Positions 40,150 through 41,669 of a DNA stretch of 41,669 bases are shown piece by piece. The stretch is from contig CALAUA010000017.1 in the NCBI GenBank assembly GCA_937891975.1, positions 1-41,669 on the forward strand, given 5' to 3'. Under the pieces are notes generated by a model, which saw only the letters and a list, made by a program, of their open reading frames with translations, searched no databases and was not told the origin of the DNA. This DNA comes from an uncultured Bacteroidales bacterium. GTDB lineage: Bacteria > Bacteroidota > Bacteroidia > Bacteroidales > Paludibacteraceae. Position 1 is the stretch's first letter, and each line of letters begins with the position of its first letter. A program made the position numbers and the translations under genes.

Positions 40150-40181
40150 CAAAGGTACTGCTTTTTTATGAAACTACCAAA
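40150..40181 (-). promoter_or_regulatory. tRNA-Leu promoter
   Basis: Minus-strand TTTG (40178-40181), 20 bases, TACCTTTG (40150-40157): full consensus. Its upstream element falls within the first codons of the divergent M16 peptidase gene if that gene starts at 40168. Confidence 0.8.
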
Positions 40182-41577
40182 TATGAACGAAACTTTTTAT
40201 CATAATTTACCTTCTGGACTGCAAATTGTCCACCGCAAGACCACTTCTCCCGTCGTTTATGTAGGCATCATGGTTGGCGCGGGTACTCGCCACGAACTCC
40301 CCAATGAGAACGGTATGGCGCATTACATCGAGCACTGTGTCTTCAAAGGCACCGAGCACTACACCGCCCGTCAAATCATCAATCATATTGAGGGAATCGG
40401 TGGCGAGATCAACGCTTATACCACCAAAGAGGAGACCACCTTCTATGCTGCCACCTTGCGCAATCATTTCCGCACCACCCTACATCTGCTGGCAGATATG
40501 GTGTTGCACCCCACCTTCAACAAAAAGGAAACGGATAAAGAAGTCACCGTCATCCTTGACGAGATAGAGAGTTATAACGATTCGCCTAGCGAACTTATCT
40601 ACGACGACTTCGAGAACATGGTTTTTGAGGGCAGTTCCTTAGCTATGCCCATCTTAGGCACGAAGAAAACCCTCCGCCGCATCTCCAAGTCGCCCGACAT
40701 TGCCCTCAACTGGATGAAAACGCACTATCGCTCCGAGCGTATGGTGCTCTTCGTTATGGGCAATGTCTCCACCCAACAAGTCATCTCCGCCGCCGAAAAA
40801 GAACTCCTCGCCCATAGTCCGCAGGACGTCCAATATCCAATATCCATTAGCGAAGCGTCCCATAACCAATCTCCTATACCCCATAGCGAAGCGTCCAATA
40901 GCCCGCAGGGCGTCCAATCCCCAATAGCCTATAGCCCACAAAGTGGGCGTCCAATAGCCGCTCCAGCGGCGTCCTGTAGTTCGCCTAGCGAGCGTCCTGT
41001 AGGGCTATGCCCGTCCTATAGCCCCTCTGGGGCGTCCCGCACCTACCGCCGCCACACCCACCAAACCCACATCATGCTTGGCTCGCACGCCTACCCTATC
41101 GGTCATCCCAAACAACTAACCATGTACTTGCTCAACAATATCTTGGGCGGAAGCAGCATGTCGAGCCGATTATACTTAAGCCTGCGCGAGAAATACGGAT
41201 TGGTCTATAACATCGACTCCCAAGCAGTACCGCTCAGCGACACAGGCTACTGGAATATCTACCTCGCCTGCGAGCCACAGCACCGAGACCAGTGCCTTGA
41301 GCTCTGCCACAAGGAACTCAAGCAACTGCGCGACACTACTCTCACCTCTACCCAACTCCAACGCGCCCTGCGCCAGTTGGAGGGACAGATGGCTATTTCG
41401 GCTGAAAATCAGGAGAATAATGCCCTGGCGATGGCAAAGCAGATGCTCTATCACCACCATGCTCCTGCATGGCAAGAGACTTTCGCCCGCATACAGACCA
41501 TCACCCCCACCCAACTCCAAGACGTCGCCAACGAAGTCTTCGCCCCCGAAAAGATCTACACCCTGCTGTACGACTAA
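40168..41577 (+). CDS. M16-family zinc metallopeptidase with a repeat-encoded insert
   Basis: This is an M16 (pitrilysin/processing-peptidase type) protease with the inverted zinc motif HYIEH (H52, E55, H56) and the third-ligand region VILDEIESYND. The C-terminal half has RLYLSLREKYGLVY, which holds the conserved Arg-Tyr substrate contact. Family members are about 410 residues; this one is 469 because residues 216-290 are encoded by nine micro-hairpin units and linking 7-mers, rich in Ser, Pro and Ala. The insert falls between the two homologous lobes, where a linker is expected, and the frame continues. The ATG at 40183 (MNETFYHNLPSG) is an alternative start that fits relatives slightly better. 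Substrate unknown. Confidence 0.9.
   Translation: MKLPNMNETFYHNLPSGLQIVHRKTTSPVVYVGIMVGAGTRHELPNENGMAHYIEHCVFKGTEHYTARQIINHIEGIGGEINAYTTKEETTFYAATLRNHFRTTLHLLADMVLHPTFNKKETDKEVTVILDEIESYNDSPSELIYDDFENMVFEGSSLAMPILGTKKTLRRISKSPDIALNWMKTHYRSERMVLFVMGNVSTQQVISAAEKELLAHSPQDVQYPISISEASHNQSPIPHSEASNSPQGVQSPIAYSPQSGRPIAAPAASCSSPSERPVGLCPSYSPSGASRTYRRHTHQTHIMLGSHAYPIGHPKQLTMYLLNNILGGSSMSSRLYLSLREKYGLVYNIDSQAVPLSDTGYWNIYLACEPQHRDQCLELCHKELKQLRDTTLTSTQLQRALRQLEGQMAISAENQENNALAMAKQMLYHHHAPAWQETFARIQTITPTQLQDVANEVFAPEKIYTLLYD
40814..41037. repeat. Nine-unit micro-hairpin array inside the M16 peptidase gene
   Basis: Units begin at 40814, 40846, 40883, 40898, 40931, 40954, 40975, 40998 and 41017. Each has ATAG, ATTAG or TGTAG, then a palindromic core, then (CG)TCC. 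The cores are TCCGCAGGA, CGAAGCG (twice), CCCGCAGGG, CCCACAAAGTGGG, CCGCTCCAGCGG, TTCGCCTAGCGAG, GGCTATGCC and CCCCTCTGGGG. Gaps between units are 7-mer-like words such as CAATATC and CCTATAC. Confidence 0.9.
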
Positions 41578-41584
41578 ACACACA

Positions 41585-41628
41585 AAACTCCGCGGAAATG
41601 CGTTTTTTTGGCACTTTCCGCGGAGTTT
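41585..41628. terminator. Hairpin terminator after the M16 peptidase gene
   Basis: AAACTCCGCGGAAA (41585-41598) and TTTCCGCGGAGTTT (41615-41628) form a perfect 14-bp stem around a 16-base loop. A moderate T-rich run (TTTCTCATT) follows on the plus strand. It probably acts in both directions. Confidence 0.7.
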
Positions 41629-41669
41629 CTCATTATGTGTCCACTTTTTCTCATTATTTTCTTGTCTAT

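Noticed and set aside
40814..41037. CRISPR-like array
   Set aside because: Repeats and spacers are only 5-13 bases, spacing is irregular, the cores are palindromes, the array is inside a reading frame and no cas gene is near.
40168..41577. M16 gene as a pseudogene because of the repeat insert
   Set aside because: The frame stays open, both halves keep their motifs, and the insert falls in a linker.

Overview
The window looks like a chromosomal segment from an unnamed member of the Bacteroidota, probably order Bacteroidales. The evidence is a set of promoters of the form TTTG-N19/20-TAnnTTTG, weak Shine-Dalgarno signals, an RNase H with a viroplasmin-type N-terminal domain, a GldA-type ABC ATPase, FprA, a Bacteroidales-type FtsL-like protein, a C-terminal sorting-like domain on a secreted M6 protease, and a lipoprotein ending in a Fibrobacter-paralogous (FISUMP) domain. 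No species can be named from the sequence alone.

Layout: 1-1828 holds the start of gapA, rnhA, tRNA-Arg(CCU) and a DUF2461 gene. 1843-5099 is htpG followed by an FprA flavodiiron protein. 5483-13998 is a rightward run of envelope genes: MlaE and MlaF homologues, a stand-alone protease-prodomain-like protein, an M6 metalloprotease, exonuclease III, LptB, two glycosyltransferases (one fused to a kinase-like domain) and an O-antigen-ligase-like protein. 13918-18357 on the other strand holds grpE, dnaJ and a TonB-receptor-like outer-membrane protein. 18770-22340 is an AT-rich accessory stretch with a structured RNA, a small membrane protein and the FISUMP lipoprotein. 22341-27355 holds two leftward transcription units: gldA-ruvB-HAD phosphatase and murG-hflX. 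27512-36783 is the division and cell-wall cluster mraZ-rsmH-ftsL-ftsI-murE-mraY-murD-ftsW, also leftward. 37430-41577 holds a SufT-like protein, LpxH, MazG, a lipoprotein, tRNA-Leu(UAG) and an M16 peptidase.

The genes are mostly housekeeping and envelope functions: peptidoglycan precursor synthesis and septation (mra/mur/fts), lipid A and LPS synthesis and export (lpxH, lptB, glycosyltransferases, ligase), phospholipid transport (MlaEF) and chaperones (htpG, grpE, dnaJ).

The unusual layer is the repetitive DNA. Most intergenic gaps are built from short tandem units with periods of 7, 9 or 11 bases. Embedded in the 7-mer strings are micro-hairpins with constant flanks (about TATAG or TGTAG on the left, CGTCC on the right) around a palindromic core that differs in sequence almost every time. 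The same material sits in frame inside conserved genes: nine hairpin units in the M16 peptidase, three abutting units in murG, 7-mer arrays in rsmH and gldA, and a related array in rnhA. htpG and grpE-dnaJ also share a long promoter element, and mraZ carries TGGGG boxes matching the known MraZ operator.
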